Of a stretch of DNA of 64,000 bases, positions 52,711 through 61,899 are shown piece after piece (within the stretch, counting starts at the first letter, position 1; every line of letters starts with the position of its first letter). The translations under genes were made by a program, and so were the position numbers. Source of the stretch: Paeniglutamicibacter gangotriensis Lz1y (lineage in GTDB: Bacteria; Actinomycetota; Actinomycetes; Actinomycetales; Micrococcaceae); the NCBI RefSeq assembly GCF_000348945.1, contig NZ_AOCK01000008.1, positions 124,001 through 188,000 of the forward strand, written 5' to 3'. The notes under the pieces are model-generated. The model saw only the letters and a list, made by a program, of their open reading frames with translations, searched no databases and had not been told where the DNA came from.

Positions 52711-53379
52711 TCAGTGGGTGGAGAGTCGCCTGCGAATGAAGTCCGCGGTGGCTTCGGCGAGCCCGGCGCCGTCCTCGGAGACGGTACGACCGGAACGAGC
52801 GACCTTGAAGGAATGATCGCCGCCTTCGAACCAGAGCAGTTCGCTGTCGCGGTTCAGCCCGGAGACCACCTGGGTCATGATTTCGCGGTTGGCGAAGGGA
52901 TCGCGGGTGCCTTCAAGAAAAAGCATCGGCACTTGAAGAGGATAAAGATGCTCATCGCGGAGCTTGTCTTCTTTCTTGGGAGCATGCAAGGGGTAACCCA
53001 GGAAGATCAGCGACCGGGTGTCCATGCCGTCGGCGACGGCCATGGATGCCATCCGGCCGCCAAAAGACTTGCCGGCCGCGAAGACCGGAAGTCCACCCGA
53101 AAGGTTTGCTCCGGCCCACTCACGGACCTGTTTCCACACCGCGATGGCAGTAGGAGCCCTGTCCGGAAACTTCTTGCCGGCATCCATAGAGGGGAAGTTG
53201 AAGCGCAGGACCGAGATGCCTTTTTGCGCGATGGCCCGGGCATAGCCGGACATGAAATCGTGGTCCTTGCCGGCACCGGCTCCGTGGGCCAGGATCAAAA
53301 AAGCGCTGGGATGCTCGGCCTCATCAAGCAAAGCAGTGAGGCTTCCGTTGTCCCACGGGATATTCAGTTTCTGATTCAT
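52711..53379 (-). CDS. Alpha/beta hydrolase of the KANL3/Tex30 type
   Basis: 222 residues. LILAHGAGAGKDHDFM is the oxyanion strand-loop, FAAGKSFGGRMASM is the nucleophile elbow with Ser in GKSFGG, LEGTRDPFA holds the acid Asp and EGGDHSFKV the His. A complete catalytic triad and family length. The substrate is unknown. The frame can begin seven codons earlier at ATG 53400; neither start has a strong SD. Confidence 0.8.
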   Translation of the reverse strand: MNQKLNIPWDNGSLTALLDEAEHPSAFLILAHGAGAGKDHDFMSGYARAIAQKGISVLRFNFPSMDAGKKFPDRAPTAIAVWKQVREWAGANLSGGLPVFAAGKSFGGRMASMAVADGMDTRSLIFLGYPLHAPKKEDKLRDEHLYPLQVPMLFLEGTRDPFANREIMTQVVSGLNRDSELLWFEGGDHSFKVARSGRTVSEDGAGLAEATADFIRRRLSTH

Positions 53380-53536
53380 GACTTCAAGCGTAGTTCCCAT
53401 GGGGCAGGGCGTTTGAACCGATCTGGTGAGCCTTCGAGCGGGACTTGTTGGTCTTTCTGGCTATTTCCCATGCGCCGCGTCGCACCCTGATCGGGCGATT
53501 GGATTGTATGCACGGATTGTCTCGTTCCCGGTGACC

Positions 53537-54445
53537 TCATTCGCTCCACTTTTCGGTTCCGGACTCGTCTGTTCCGTCGACCACGACGGTGAGGCTCTCG
53601 ACTGCTTCGGTGGCGAATGCCTTGCTGTTGATCTTCAGCATCATGTTCGACGCGACAAAGTCCACACCGCGCATTGTGTCCGTGTCATAGGTGTTGTCCT
53701 GCCACTCACCCGGGCTCAACGTGACAACGAGTTCCCCTTCAGCGGGGGCTTCCACGGATCCCACGTAGGCATGGGGATCGGTGGGGAGACACTCGCGGTA
53801 TTGTTCCAACTTCTTGATCGTAAATCCGCAGAAGGATTCGTAGGTGTCGTTCATGGCATCGAGCCATTGCACGTATTTCTCGTCGGCCCAAGCATCCAGA
53901 TCGGAGGGGTCAGCCCCGGTCCGGGAGCGGGAATAGGAACCGGATCGGAAGCCGTCCTCGGTCGCTATATCAACGGTTTCCAGTTCGGGTGAATCATCTC
54001 CGATGCTTTCGAACATGACCAGGCCCATGATTCTCAGCTCGTCAGTTGCGGTTTCAAAGTGTTGCGACATTCCATCCCGGTTGAATTCATAGGAGTCGTC
54101 AATGAACAACCGCAGATGTCCGGCCTTGGGCGAATCCCACGAGTTGATGAGATTGTAAGGATAAAGAAAACCTTTGACGGACTTGATCCCCGAGTTGTCG
54201 ACCCAGGCGTTGACTTTTTCGTCGGCCCATTCCTGTCCGCTCGGCGTCGGGCTGGCAGCTGGTATGTCGGGATGCTCCGTGGGTGTACTGGAGCTCTGCA
54301 CCGTCAAGTTTTCATTCGCAGGTGCCACAGCACCGCTACTTTCGCCGGTGCCGATATTGGGGGATGAGCAACCAGACAGAGCCAGTAGCGCCAGAACTGC
54401 GGCGACGGCGAGACGAGTCCGCCTGGAGCCCTTCAGTGAATTCAA
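53537..54445 (-). CDS. Hypothetical lipoprotein
   Basis: 302 residues. RRTRLAVAAVLALLALSGC is a lipoprotein signal with Cys near residue 26, then a Ser/Pro/Thr linker to ~70. The remainder is acidic, rich in Asp/Glu/Trp and with single Cys in ESFCGF and YRECLP that could pair. No family recognised. The start is TTG 54445 with AAGGAA at 9 nt; no in-frame ATG precedes the signal peptide. Flanked by a 274-bp gap with no visible gene. Confidence 0.65.
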   Translation of the reverse strand: MNSLKGSRRTRLAVAAVLALLALSGCSSPNIGTGESSGAVAPANENLTVQSSSTPTEHPDIPAASPTPSGQEWADEKVNAWVDNSGIKSVKGFLYPYNLINSWDSPKAGHLRLFIDDSYEFNRDGMSQHFETATDELRIMGLVMFESIGDDSPELETVDIATEDGFRSGSYSRSRTGADPSDLDAWADEKYVQWLDAMNDTYESFCGFTIKKLEQYRECLPTDPHAYVGSVEAPAEGELVVTLSPGEWQDNTYDTDTMRGVDFVASNMMLKINSKAFATEAVESLTVVVDGTDESGTEKWSE

Positions 54446-54719
54446 TTGATGCCATTCCTTGTGTAGTCCCCGACCTGTGGCAAAACGGTCCGGTGGATTG
54501 AAACAGCGCTTCGGTAGGTTCGCTGTGAATCATCGTACTGACGCGCGGCGGTTGCGATGAAAAACATTGGCAAGTGTCTCCCCGCCGCATCACCACCAAC
54601 ACGACACTGAACACCGCAGGGAAATCCCTGAGTGCATGTGCCCACTCTTGGCCTGTGCCTACCAAACAGGGAAGCGGATCCCACATAGGTCTTGGCGCGG
54701 TGGGGATGAACCGTCGGTG

Positions 54720-56507
54720 TCAGTTCAGCGGGTGGGTCGAGTCCTTGATGTTCGCCTCGACCCGGGTGTAGGCATCACGAGCCAGGGCCTTCCAGAAGCG
54801 CAGGGCCGCGGCCGGGTCCTCGGCCTCCAGCTGGGTGATTGACGCGGCCGAGAGCACCTTGAGGTGCAGCTTGCCCAACGCCGTGACCCGGGTGATTTGT
54901 TCGCCCTCCGCACTCAGCGCGATCTCACCGAAGGTCATCCCTGCCGAGAGCGTGGCCCGGCGCACCGCCTTGCCCGACTCCAGGGTGGAAGTGGCCACCT
55001 TGCCGCCCAGGATGAAGTAGACGCCCCCGAATTCCTGTCCGGGGCGGCGAAGGATCCGGCCGTCCTCGATCTGGCTCTCCTCCATCAGCGACTCGAGCTT
55101 GGCAATGTCGCTGGCGTCCAACGGGGCCAAGGCCGAGAAATCGCGCACCGCCACGGTCTCGGGAACCATATCAGGGCTCCCATGCCTAGCCAGCAGCGTG
55201 CTCTGGGCCCATTCGATGGCCTCGTTGCGGCTGGGAAAGGAACGCAGCGAGGAGAGCTCTTCGAAGGCAAGTTCCTGGACCAACGCCAGGGTGCGTGATT
55301 CGTCGGACAGCTCGCGGGCCAGCTGGTGGATCAAGCGCACCGCGATCTTGTCGATCTCGTCGACCCGTCGCAAATCCAGGATCACCAGTTCCACGTCGTT
55401 ATCCAGAGAGCTGACTTCCCTGACCAACGATTCGGTCCCGGCGAAGAGCAGATCCCCGGCCAGCTCGATGATGCGGGCACACTCGCCGTATTCGGCCAGC
55501 AGCTTTTCGGCGGCATCGGTGTGCCGGATGTGGGTGGGCACCTCGGCGATGGAATAGTTTTCGCGGATCACCGAGCGGCCCAGCCGGGCGGCGCGCACGA
55601 AGTGCAACCCCATGTCCGCGCTGATCCGCTCGCTGGCCTCGACCCCGCGCACCGAGGACCCGTGCGGGTTCAGCGCGGGGGAGTAGATGGCCAGGCCCAG
55701 CTGCCCGGGCAGCACGGCGATCAGCCCGCCGCCCACACCTGACTTCGCCGGCAGTCCCACCGCGGCGATCCAGGAGCCTGCATCGTCGTACATGCCGCAG
55801 GTGGTCATCACCGAGAGCGTGCGCTGCACCGCCTCCTGACCCATCACCTGGGTCCCGGTGATCGGCTGGGTACCGCCGTTGGCCAGCGTCGCGGCCATCA
55901 TCGCCAAATCGCGGGTGTTGACCATAACCGAGCAGGCACGGAAGTAGTCCTCGAGCACCGGGGTCGGGTCGGTCTCGATGATGTCGAAAGAGCGCAGCAT
56001 GTAGGCCAGCGCCCGGTTGCGGTGCCCGGTCAGCGCCTCGGATGCGTAGATCGATTCGCTCACTTCCAGCGATCTGCCGGCGGCGGCGGAAAAGTGTTCA
56101 AGGAGGCGTTCGAACCGGCCGGTGTCCCGATCCCTGATCATCGAGATCGTGGCGATGGCCCCGGCATTGATCATGGCGTTGGCCGGGCGTCCGGAGTCCC
56201 TGGCCAACGAGATCTCGTTGAACGCATCCCCGCTGGGTTCCACGTCGACCTTCTCATCCATGATCTCCAGGCCCATGTCGTCAAGGGCCAAGGCATAGGA
56301 GAAGGGTTTGGAGATGGACTGGATGGAAAATTCCAGCTCGGCGTCGCCCACCTGGTAGACATGGCCATCGACGGTGGCGATGGCGATGGCGAACTTCGAA
56401 TTGTCCGCGTCTTTCATCGCCGGGATGCCCTGGAAGGGGACCCCGGTGTCCAGCCCCAGCAGATCGGCGTGGAGGTCGGCGAGATAGTTGTCGATGGGGG
56501 AGCGCAT
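54720..56507 (-). CDS. glsA: Glutaminase A with STAS and cyclic-nucleotide-binding domains
   Basis: 595 residues in three parts. Residues 1-310 are a serine-dependent glutaminase (FSIQSISKPFSYALAL with the S-x-x-K pair, then PSGDAFNEIS, NAMINAGAI and GVGGGLIAVLPG). Residues ~330-450 are a STAS domain (VILDLRRVDEIDKIAVRLIH). Residues ~465-580 are a cNMP-binding barrel (PGQEFGGVYFILGGKVATST). It hydrolyses glutamine to glutamate and ammonia, possibly tuned by a nucleotide ligand. The barrel lacks a clear cAMP phosphate cassette, so binding is uncertain. Six bp separate it from the SGNH hydrolase upstream. Confidence 0.88.
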   Translation of the reverse strand: MRSPIDNYLADLHADLLGLDTGVPFQGIPAMKDADNSKFAIAIATVDGHVYQVGDAELEFSIQSISKPFSYALALDDMGLEIMDEKVDVEPSGDAFNEISLARDSGRPANAMINAGAIATISMIRDRDTGRFERLLEHFSAAAGRSLEVSESIYASEALTGHRNRALAYMLRSFDIIETDPTPVLEDYFRACSVMVNTRDLAMMAATLANGGTQPITGTQVMGQEAVQRTLSVMTTCGMYDDAGSWIAAVGLPAKSGVGGGLIAVLPGQLGLAIYSPALNPHGSSVRGVEASERISADMGLHFVRAARLGRSVIRENYSIAEVPTHIRHTDAAEKLLAEYGECARIIELAGDLLFAGTESLVREVSSLDNDVELVILDLRRVDEIDKIAVRLIHQLARELSDESRTLALVQELAFEELSSLRSFPSRNEAIEWAQSTLLARHGSPDMVPETVAVRDFSALAPLDASDIAKLESLMEESQIEDGRILRRPGQEFGGVYFILGGKVATSTLESGKAVRRATLSAGMTFGEIALSAEGEQITRVTALGKLHLKVLSAASITQLEAEDPAAALRFWKALARDAYTRVEANIKDSTHPLN

Positions 56508-56512
56508 GGCTC

Positions 56513-57232
56513 CTAGCCTAGGGGCTCGGTCCCGTTAGTGTTTGCATCGGCCACGATGGGTTTGGTGGTCAGGGCCTGACCAATGGCCGCACCCAGGATC
56601 CTGGCGCCGGCGACGTTGGGGTGCACCCCATCCTCGCTCAGGCCTTCGGCAAAGGTGTCTTCTTCGCTGCGCAGCCCGGCGGCGGCGTCAATAAACAACC
56701 ACCCGCGGTCGAGGGCCAACTGCTGCAAAAAGTCGTTGTACCCAACGGTGGCTTCCACCGCATCGTCGCGCGGCGGGACACTGCTCAGCAGCACCCGCGG
56801 GGCCTGCACGATCGAGGTGATCCGAACCAAGTTTTGTGCGATCCGCGCATGCGGGGTGCCGTGGGCCAGATCGTTGGTGCCGGCTAGGAGCACCAATGCA
56901 TCGGCGGATCCGTGGTGCAACGCCGCGGCCATGTCCCCGGACTGGGCTCCGCCCAGCGCCCAGCCACCGGTCCAGGCCAAAGTTGCCGGAGCCCCGGGCG
57001 TGTTCACGTAGTTGACCCAGGAAGCCTCCCCGACATTCCCGGCAGCCACCGTGTGGCTTCCGGCGGCGGTGATGGAATCCCCGGCCACCATGAAGGTGGT
57101 GTGGACTCCGTTGGCGGGCAGCGCAAAGGCCTGTGGTACCGGTTCGTTGGCGCGCGGGCCCCCAGAGAGGCCCAGCAGGCCGGCGAAGAGCGTCAGGCAG
57201 GCGAGTACGAGCAGGGTTTTGCGAGTTCCCAA
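56513..57232 (-). CDS. Secreted SGNH/GDSL hydrolase
   Basis: 239 residues. A signal peptide or anchor (TLLVLACLTLFAGLLGLSGG) precedes the SGNH blocks: FMVAGDSITAAG (Ser), LLAGTNDLAHG (Asn block III) and EDGVHPNVAG (Asp-x2-His block V). It is an extracytoplasmic esterase or lipase of unknown substrate. It is followed after 5 bp by the glutaminase gene on the same strand, so they are probably co-transcribed. Confidence 0.83.
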   Translation of the reverse strand: MGTRKTLLVLACLTLFAGLLGLSGGPRANEPVPQAFALPANGVHTTFMVAGDSITAAGSHTVAAGNVGEASWVNYVNTPGAPATLAWTGGWALGGAQSGDMAAALHHGSADALVLLAGTNDLAHGTPHARIAQNLVRITSIVQAPRVLLSSVPPRDDAVEATVGYNDFLQQLALDRGWLFIDAAAGLRSEEDTFAEGLSEDGVHPNVAGARILGAAIGQALTTKPIVADANTNGTEPLG

Positions 57233-57297
57233 GATAGTGCCCCTTTCCTACCCACAAGCCTAGTGGCCGAGGCTGGGCACTCTGGGCGGAAACGGAC

Positions 57298-58869
57298 TCA
57301 TTCCTGCAACGATTCGCGCTCCCGCAGGATGAAGCGCTGCAACTTCCCCGAGGGGGTCTTGGGCAGCTCCGTGGCGTAGGTGATGCGCCGCGGGTAGGCG
57401 TGGGCAGCGTAGCGGTTCTTGACCAGTGCCTGCAGCTCGGCGGTGAGTTCCGTGCTGCCGGTGGCTTCGTCCTTGAGCACTACGTGGGCCACCAGCACCT
57501 CACCACGCAACTGGTCGGGGACCCCGATGACGGCCGACTCGAGCACCAGTGGGTGTTCGGCCAGCACCGATTCGACCTCGAAGGGGCCGATGCGGTATCC
57601 GGCCATGATGATGACGTCGTCGTCGCGGGAGGAGAAGAAGATGTAGCCGTCCTCATCCATGGTCCCGGCATCTCCGGTGAGGTACCAGCGCCCGTCGGCG
57701 GTGTAGCGTTCGGCGGTGCGTACCGGGTCCGCGGAGTAGCCGTTGAACCAGAGCATCGTGGATCCGGCCACCTCCAGGGCCACCCTGCCGCGAGTCCCGG
57801 CCGGGGCACATTCGTCCGTGTCGGTCAGCAGCACCGCGGCCGAGTATCCGGGCATGGGCCGGCCCATGGACCCGGCCTTGATCGTGTCGATGACTTCGGG
57901 TGCCCAACCGTTGACGATGCACATGCCCATTTCGGTTTGCCCGTAGTGATCGCGCACCGGGACCCCCAGGGTGTCGAGGGACCAGGCGATGGTGGTGGCA
58001 TCGAGCGGTTCGCCGGCCGAGGAGGCCTTGGCCAGTTTCAGCCCGGGAACCCCCTGCGGCTGGGATGCCCGCATGGAACGGATGATGGTGGGGGCCGCGG
58101 CAAGGTTGGTGACAGCGAATTTTTCCAGCACCGCCCAACATAGTTCGGCGCTGAATCCGGTGGCCAGCAACAGGTTCCGGCGTCCGGCAAAGAGCGGGGC
58201 CAAGATCCCGTAGTACAACCCGTACGCCCAGCCGGGGTCTGCGACATTCCAGAAAGTGTCGGTATCTGTGACATCCAGCCCGTACCGGAAGTAGGTGTCG
58301 AAGGCTTCCAGCGCACGAACCGGGACTTGGACGCCCTTGGGGGTTCCGGTGGTGCCCGAGGTGAAGATTTCCACCAGGGGGTCATCCAGCGAGCGGGTGG
58401 CGGGGACAAACCCGGTGGGTTGGGCATCGAGTGCGGCCACCAGTTCGTCGGTGCCCAGCACCGGATAAGCCAGGGAGTCGAGCTTGTGGCGTTGCACCGG
58501 GTCGGCGAGCACCAAGCGCGCGTTGGCACCCTTGAGCCTGACCTCGATGGCGGGGGTGGCAAAAGCGGTGAACAGTGGAACATGCACGGCACCCAGACGC
58601 CAGAGGCCCAGTAGCGCATAGAGCAGCTCGGCGCTCTTGCCCATCAACGTGGCCACACGGTCCCCGGGTTTGATGCCGCGGGCGGCAAATAGCGCGGCGG
58701 CCTGCTCGGAGCGGGTCTTCAGGGTCGCATAATCCAGATCGACCGACGCCAAATCCGCGTCGATGACGGTGAAGGCCACAGAGTCTGCCGGGTGCCTGTC
58801 GCACAGGAGAACCGCTGGCTGCACGTCGCACGGCAGGGTGGAAAGGACCGGGATGTTCAAAGCCTGCAT
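57298..58869 (-). CDS. AMP-dependent acyl-CoA synthetase
   Basis: 523 residues of the adenylate-forming (ANL) family, medium-chain/acetate-like branch. EIFTSGTTGTPKGVQVPV is the P-loop motif, DHYGQTEMGMCIVNGW is the adenine block, YLTGDAGTMDEDGYIFFSSR holds the hinge Asp, and KTPSGKLQRFIL contains the catalytic Lys. It activates a carboxylic acid to its CoA ester through an acyl-AMP. The acid is not predictable. It stands alone. Confidence 0.87.
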   Translation of the reverse strand: MQALNIPVLSTLPCDVQPAVLLCDRHPADSVAFTVIDADLASVDLDYATLKTRSEQAAALFAARGIKPGDRVATLMGKSAELLYALLGLWRLGAVHVPLFTAFATPAIEVRLKGANARLVLADPVQRHKLDSLAYPVLGTDELVAALDAQPTGFVPATRSLDDPLVEIFTSGTTGTPKGVQVPVRALEAFDTYFRYGLDVTDTDTFWNVADPGWAYGLYYGILAPLFAGRRNLLLATGFSAELCWAVLEKFAVTNLAAAPTIIRSMRASQPQGVPGLKLAKASSAGEPLDATTIAWSLDTLGVPVRDHYGQTEMGMCIVNGWAPEVIDTIKAGSMGRPMPGYSAAVLLTDTDECAPAGTRGRVALEVAGSTMLWFNGYSADPVRTAERYTADGRWYLTGDAGTMDEDGYIFFSSRDDDVIIMAGYRIGPFEVESVLAEHPLVLESAVIGVPDQLRGEVLVAHVVLKDEATGSTELTAELQALVKNRYAAHAYPRRITYATELPKTPSGKLQRFILRERESLQE

Positions 58870-58909
58870 GTTCGTTGACCCTTGTCATGTCGGGGACGGT
58901 GAAGCGGGG

Positions 58910-58957
58910 GGTTTTGCTTCCCCGATGCCAAAACTACCAGCGCGGGGAAGCAAAACC
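58910..58957 (-). terminator. 14-bp perfect hairpin after the DUF305/DUF3105 cluster
   Basis: GGTTTTGCTTCCCC (58910-58923) pairs with GGGGAAGCAAAACC (58944-58957) across a 20-nt loop, between the acyl-CoA synthetase start and the small membrane protein stop. It probably ends the cluster running from 60978 to 58971. Confidence 0.6.
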
Positions 58958-58970
58958 ATGGACCGTGAAG

Positions 58971-59267
58971 CTACCTGCGGCGCCCGGCCACCAGTGAGGT
59001 GAGTACAACTGCGGCGGTGACCGTGTTGACCGCCGGCCACGCACCGAGCTTCTTGGCCAGCGGATGCGAGGCTCCGAAAGCCGCAAGATAAAGTCCCGTC
59101 AAGGCTGCGGCACGCGGTGCCCCGACGTTGGCCTTCCAGCCCAGGAAGGCACCGGTGCCCGCAGCGGCGAGCACCGCGCCGCCGGCCGGGCGGCTCTTGG
59201 TGGTGCGAGCGGTGGCGAATCCGCCGATGAGTCCGGTTGCGGCCAGGGCCGAGGGCAGAAATTTCAT
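58971..59267 (-). CDS. Small membrane protein
   Basis: 98 residues, Ala/Gly-rich, with three hydrophobic segments (LAATGLIGGFA, AVLAAAGTGAFLGW, AALTGLYLAAFGA) and an Arg-rich end. No family recognised with confidence. ATG 59267 follows AAAAAGGAG. Last gene of the DUF305/DUF3105 run. Confidence 0.65.
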   Translation of the reverse strand: MKFLPSALAATGLIGGFATARTTKSRPAGGAVLAAAGTGAFLGWKANVGAPRAAALTGLYLAAFGASHPLAKKLGAWPAVNTVTAAVVLTSLVAGRRR

Positions 59268-59295
59268 AGTGTGTTGTTCTCCTTTTTATTCAAGT

Positions 59296-59904
59296 TTAGA
59301 GGCCGACGCCGCCGGTGCAGGGGGCACCGGGCTCGGGGGTCTGTGGTCCTTGGCGGTATTTGGTCACGAAAGCGGCGATGCGCGGGTCATCAGGCGATTC
59401 GACGCTGAGCTGCTCGCCCCAGGCAGAAACTGTGATCTTCGCTCCCTGGTCCGGGTACGGGCTGAGCAGCATGTAGGTTTTTTCCCCCACATCTTGTTTC
59501 AGCGTGGCAAGCTCGGCGTCGGAAATTCCGTCGTAGCTGATCCAGACCGCGCCGTGCTCTAGTGAATGCACCGCATTGTTTTCCGGCACCGGAGCCTCAT
59601 AGATCCCGCAATTGAGCCAGACGGGGTTGTGGTCCCCGCCAACACCGGGGGCCTGATCGTAGCTGACCTGGGTGGTGACATGGTTGGCGGAGGCCACCTT
59701 GTAGGTCTGTACGCCGTCGATGGGCGCCGCTGCCAAGGCTGCTGCTGCGGATTTGTCCCCGGCGGCGCCGGTGAGCACCACTGCGGTGGGGACGATGATG
59801 GCCAGTGCCGCCGCGGCGATGATCGAGACGGTCAGGACCTTGGCGCGTTTTTCCTTGGCCCGGGCCTTGGCGAGGATTTCCTGGGCTTCTTGTCGCTTGT
59901 TCAT
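59296..59904 (-). CDS. DUF3105 membrane-anchored protein
   Basis: 202 residues. A charged N-terminus and one membrane segment (~23-45, VSIIAAAALAIIVPTAVV) precede an extracytoplasmic DUF3105 domain. Its hallmarks are PGVGGDHNPVWLNCGIYEAP and NAVHSLEHGAVWISYDG, with His and Cys residues that look like a metal or redox site. The function is not established. It follows the DUF305 gene by 12 bp, a pairing common in actinobacteria. Confidence 0.85.
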   Translation of the reverse strand: MNKRQEAQEILAKARAKEKRAKVLTVSIIAAAALAIIVPTAVVLTGAAGDKSAAAALAAAPIDGVQTYKVASANHVTTQVSYDQAPGVGGDHNPVWLNCGIYEAPVPENNAVHSLEHGAVWISYDGISDAELATLKQDVGEKTYMLLSPYPDQGAKITVSAWGEQLSVESPDDPRIAAFVTKYRQGPQTPEPGAPCTGGVGL

Positions 59905-59916
59905 TGGGGGAATCCT

Positions 59917-60561
59917 TTAGTTCAGCTGCGCGAGCAGCTGGTTCAGGGCCGAGATCTCGGCCTGTTGGGTCATGATGATTTTGTTGGCGAACACGGTGAC
60001 CATGTGGTTGTTCCCGTGCTGCAGGTAGGCCTGTGCCATCTCGACGCCACCGATGTGGTGGGCGATCATCAGCGTCAGGAACTGGCGGTCGGCCTCGGTA
60101 CCGCGTGCCGCGGTGAGCTCGGTAATCTCTTCGGCGCTGGCCATGCCCATCGAGGCCATGGTGTGCGACTGTCCGGGAGAGATGTTCCCATGACCGGCAT
60201 GGACGGACTCCTCGGTGAGGAGGCCATCCATCCACGTCATCGACTCGCCGGTCTGCGGCAGGGCCCAGGTCTCGAGCCAGGCATACATCTGTCCGGACTG
60301 TTGTTGCTGGGTCAACGCGATGTCATAGGCCATCGAACGCACCGCGTCGTTGGTGGAATGCTTCCTGATGATCATCGAGAGTTGGACGGCCTGCTGGTGG
60401 TGCGTTTGCATATCGCGGGCAAACCCTGCTTCGGGTGAGGCCTCGGAGGGTAAACCACTGCGCGGGTTGGCGGATCCTAAGATCCAGCCGCCGGCGGCCA
60501 TGGCAAGCATAAGCAGTACCACGGCGCCAACCAGGGCGCGTGAGGTCTTGGATTCGGACAT
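59917..60561 (-). CDS. DUF305 (ferritin-like) secreted protein
   Basis: 214 residues. An N-terminal membrane segment (GAVVLLMLAMAAGGWILG) is followed by two DUF305 halves: FARDMQTHHQQAVQLSMII and FLTLMIAHHIGGVEMAQAYL. The His-His-x-x-Ala/Gly-x-x-Met patterns form the four-helix ferritin-like metal site; copper binding has been proposed for the family. It probably lies on the outer face of the membrane. Same operon as DUF3105. Confidence 0.87.
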   Translation of the reverse strand: MSESKTSRALVGAVVLLMLAMAAGGWILGSANPRSGLPSEASPEAGFARDMQTHHQQAVQLSMIIRKHSTNDAVRSMAYDIALTQQQQSGQMYAWLETWALPQTGESMTWMDGLLTEESVHAGHGNISPGQSHTMASMGMASAEEITELTAARGTEADRQFLTLMIAHHIGGVEMAQAYLQHGNNHMVTVFANKIIMTQQAEISALNQLLAQLN

Positions 60562-60636
60562 GGCAAAAGTCCTTGGAAATGAAGAATGCTGTGCACCGCA
60601 AACGGGCGCGCGGACGGCAGAGGGCGAAGCCGTGTT

Positions 60637-60978
60637 CTAAATGCGCGAAATGGAGAGTGCGTGCAGATCCGGGGCGCGGGATTGCTGTGCGGCGGTGGCC
60701 CTCGAATGCTCGAACAGGGTTGCCGGCATCGCACCGAAAGCACCTGAGGAGTCCGGGCGCGGGGCGAGCTGGGTGATAAGGGGCTGCGGATCCGCGGTGG
60801 GTGCGCAGTGCTGCTTGGTCGGAGTATCGAGCGGGCACTGTGTCCGGTCGGCGGCCGGCGAGATCGTTTCCACGCTTGAATGCTGGATCGCCGAAACCTG
60901 CAGGGGCGCAGATACCAGGGTCTGGCACACCGGAAGCAGCACGGTCAGGGCCAGGATCAACCCGAGCAGTCGCTTCAC
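60637..60978 (-). CDS. Small secreted protein of the DUF305 cluster
   Basis: 113 residues. GTG 60978 follows AAAGGG at 7 nt; ATG 61014 is in frame upstream but without an SD. The N-terminus (LLGLILALTVLLP) is a signal peptide, and two Cys in QCPLDTPTKQHCAPT follow. The C-terminal half is Ala/Ser/Arg-rich. No family recognised. It precedes DUF305 and DUF3105 on the same strand, so an extracytoplasmic role with them is likely. Confidence 0.55.
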   Translation of the reverse strand: MKRLLGLILALTVLLPVCQTLVSAPLQVSAIQHSSVETISPAADRTQCPLDTPTKQHCAPTADPQPLITQLAPRPDSSGAFGAMPATLFEHSRATAAQQSRAPDLHALSISRI

Positions 60979-61128
60979 TCCTGCACCCTTTCGATAACGG
61001 AACCCAAGATTCATTGAGGACTCAACAATATAAATGTCTCTTGTGGATTTCCTGTGAGCGTCCTGCGGGAGTGCGGACGGGGCCGTCGCGATGACAATCG
61101 AGACGCGCCGCGGACATAGGGTTGGAAG

Positions 61129-61860
61129 ATGGAAATTATTGACCGGTGGTGGCAGGCGGTGCTGGCCGGATTCGGCGGCTCTGCTCAATTCGTTCCCACC
61201 TTGTGGCCGCTGCTGGGCTTGTTGGCACTGTGCCTGCTGCTGACCGTGCCGCGGGCCTGCTGGCGGATCTTCGGGCTCTATGTGACCTTCGTGCACGAGT
61301 TGGGCCACGCCTTTGCCGCGCTGCTGACCGGGCGCTTCGTCCACGGGTTGAAGATCCGCCTAGACCACTCGGGCGAACTGGTCAGCAGCGGGAAGCCCGG
61401 CTTCTCCGCGGTCTTCAGCGGTTTCTGGGGCTACCCCGCTCCCGCAGTGGTGGGCGCGGGGCTGGTAGCCGCAACGTCCTTCGGCCATGGATCAGCGGCC
61501 CTGTCGATCGGGGCATTGCTGCTACTGGTTTCGTTGTTGTTCCTGCGCAATGCGGTGGGCATCGCCGTGGCATTGTGTTCGGCGCTCGCCGCACAACTGC
61601 TGGTGGTGTTTACCCCGGTGGCGGCGACCAGCTGGGTGGTACTGGGACTGGGCATGATGTTGTTGGTGGGCTCGGTACGCGACCTGTTCAAGGTCATCGG
61701 CGTGCACACCCGCCGGCGCGAACTGGTCGCGTCCTCCGATGCTTACCTCTTGGCCACCCGCAGCTGGTTGCCGGCATGGTTCTGGTTGGCTGGCTTCACC
61801 GTGGTGATAGGTGGTTCAGTGGCGTTCTCGGTCTGGCGGCTGTGGGAGACCTTGGCTTAA
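61129..61860 (+). CDS. M50B-like membrane metallopeptidase family protein
   Basis: 243 residues with about six membrane segments. FVHELGHAFAALLTGR carries the zinc motif HExxH, and the surrounding text matches the peptidase M50B-like family. The second acidic ligand motif of true site-2 proteases (LDG) is not evident, so proteolytic activity is uncertain. GGAAG precedes the ATG. Divergent from the DUF305 cluster. Confidence 0.83.
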   Translation: MEIIDRWWQAVLAGFGGSAQFVPTLWPLLGLLALCLLLTVPRACWRIFGLYVTFVHELGHAFAALLTGRFVHGLKIRLDHSGELVSSGKPGFSAVFSGFWGYPAPAVVGAGLVAATSFGHGSAALSIGALLLLVSLLFLRNAVGIAVALCSALAAQLLVVFTPVAATSWVVLGLGMMLLVGSVRDLFKVIGVHTRRRELVASSDAYLLATRSWLPAWFWLAGFTVVIGGSVAFSVWRLWETLA

Positions 61861-61865
61861 CACGC

Positions 61866-61890
61866 AGTGAATCCGGCCGGCGCATTCACT
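61866..61890. terminator. Short hairpin between the M50-like gene and the small HTH gene
   Basis: AGTGAAT (61866-61872) pairs with ATTCACT (61884-61890), with CCGGCCGG in the loop able to fold further. It lies between convergent genes. Confidence 0.4.
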
Positions 61891-61899
61891 AGCTGGAAA

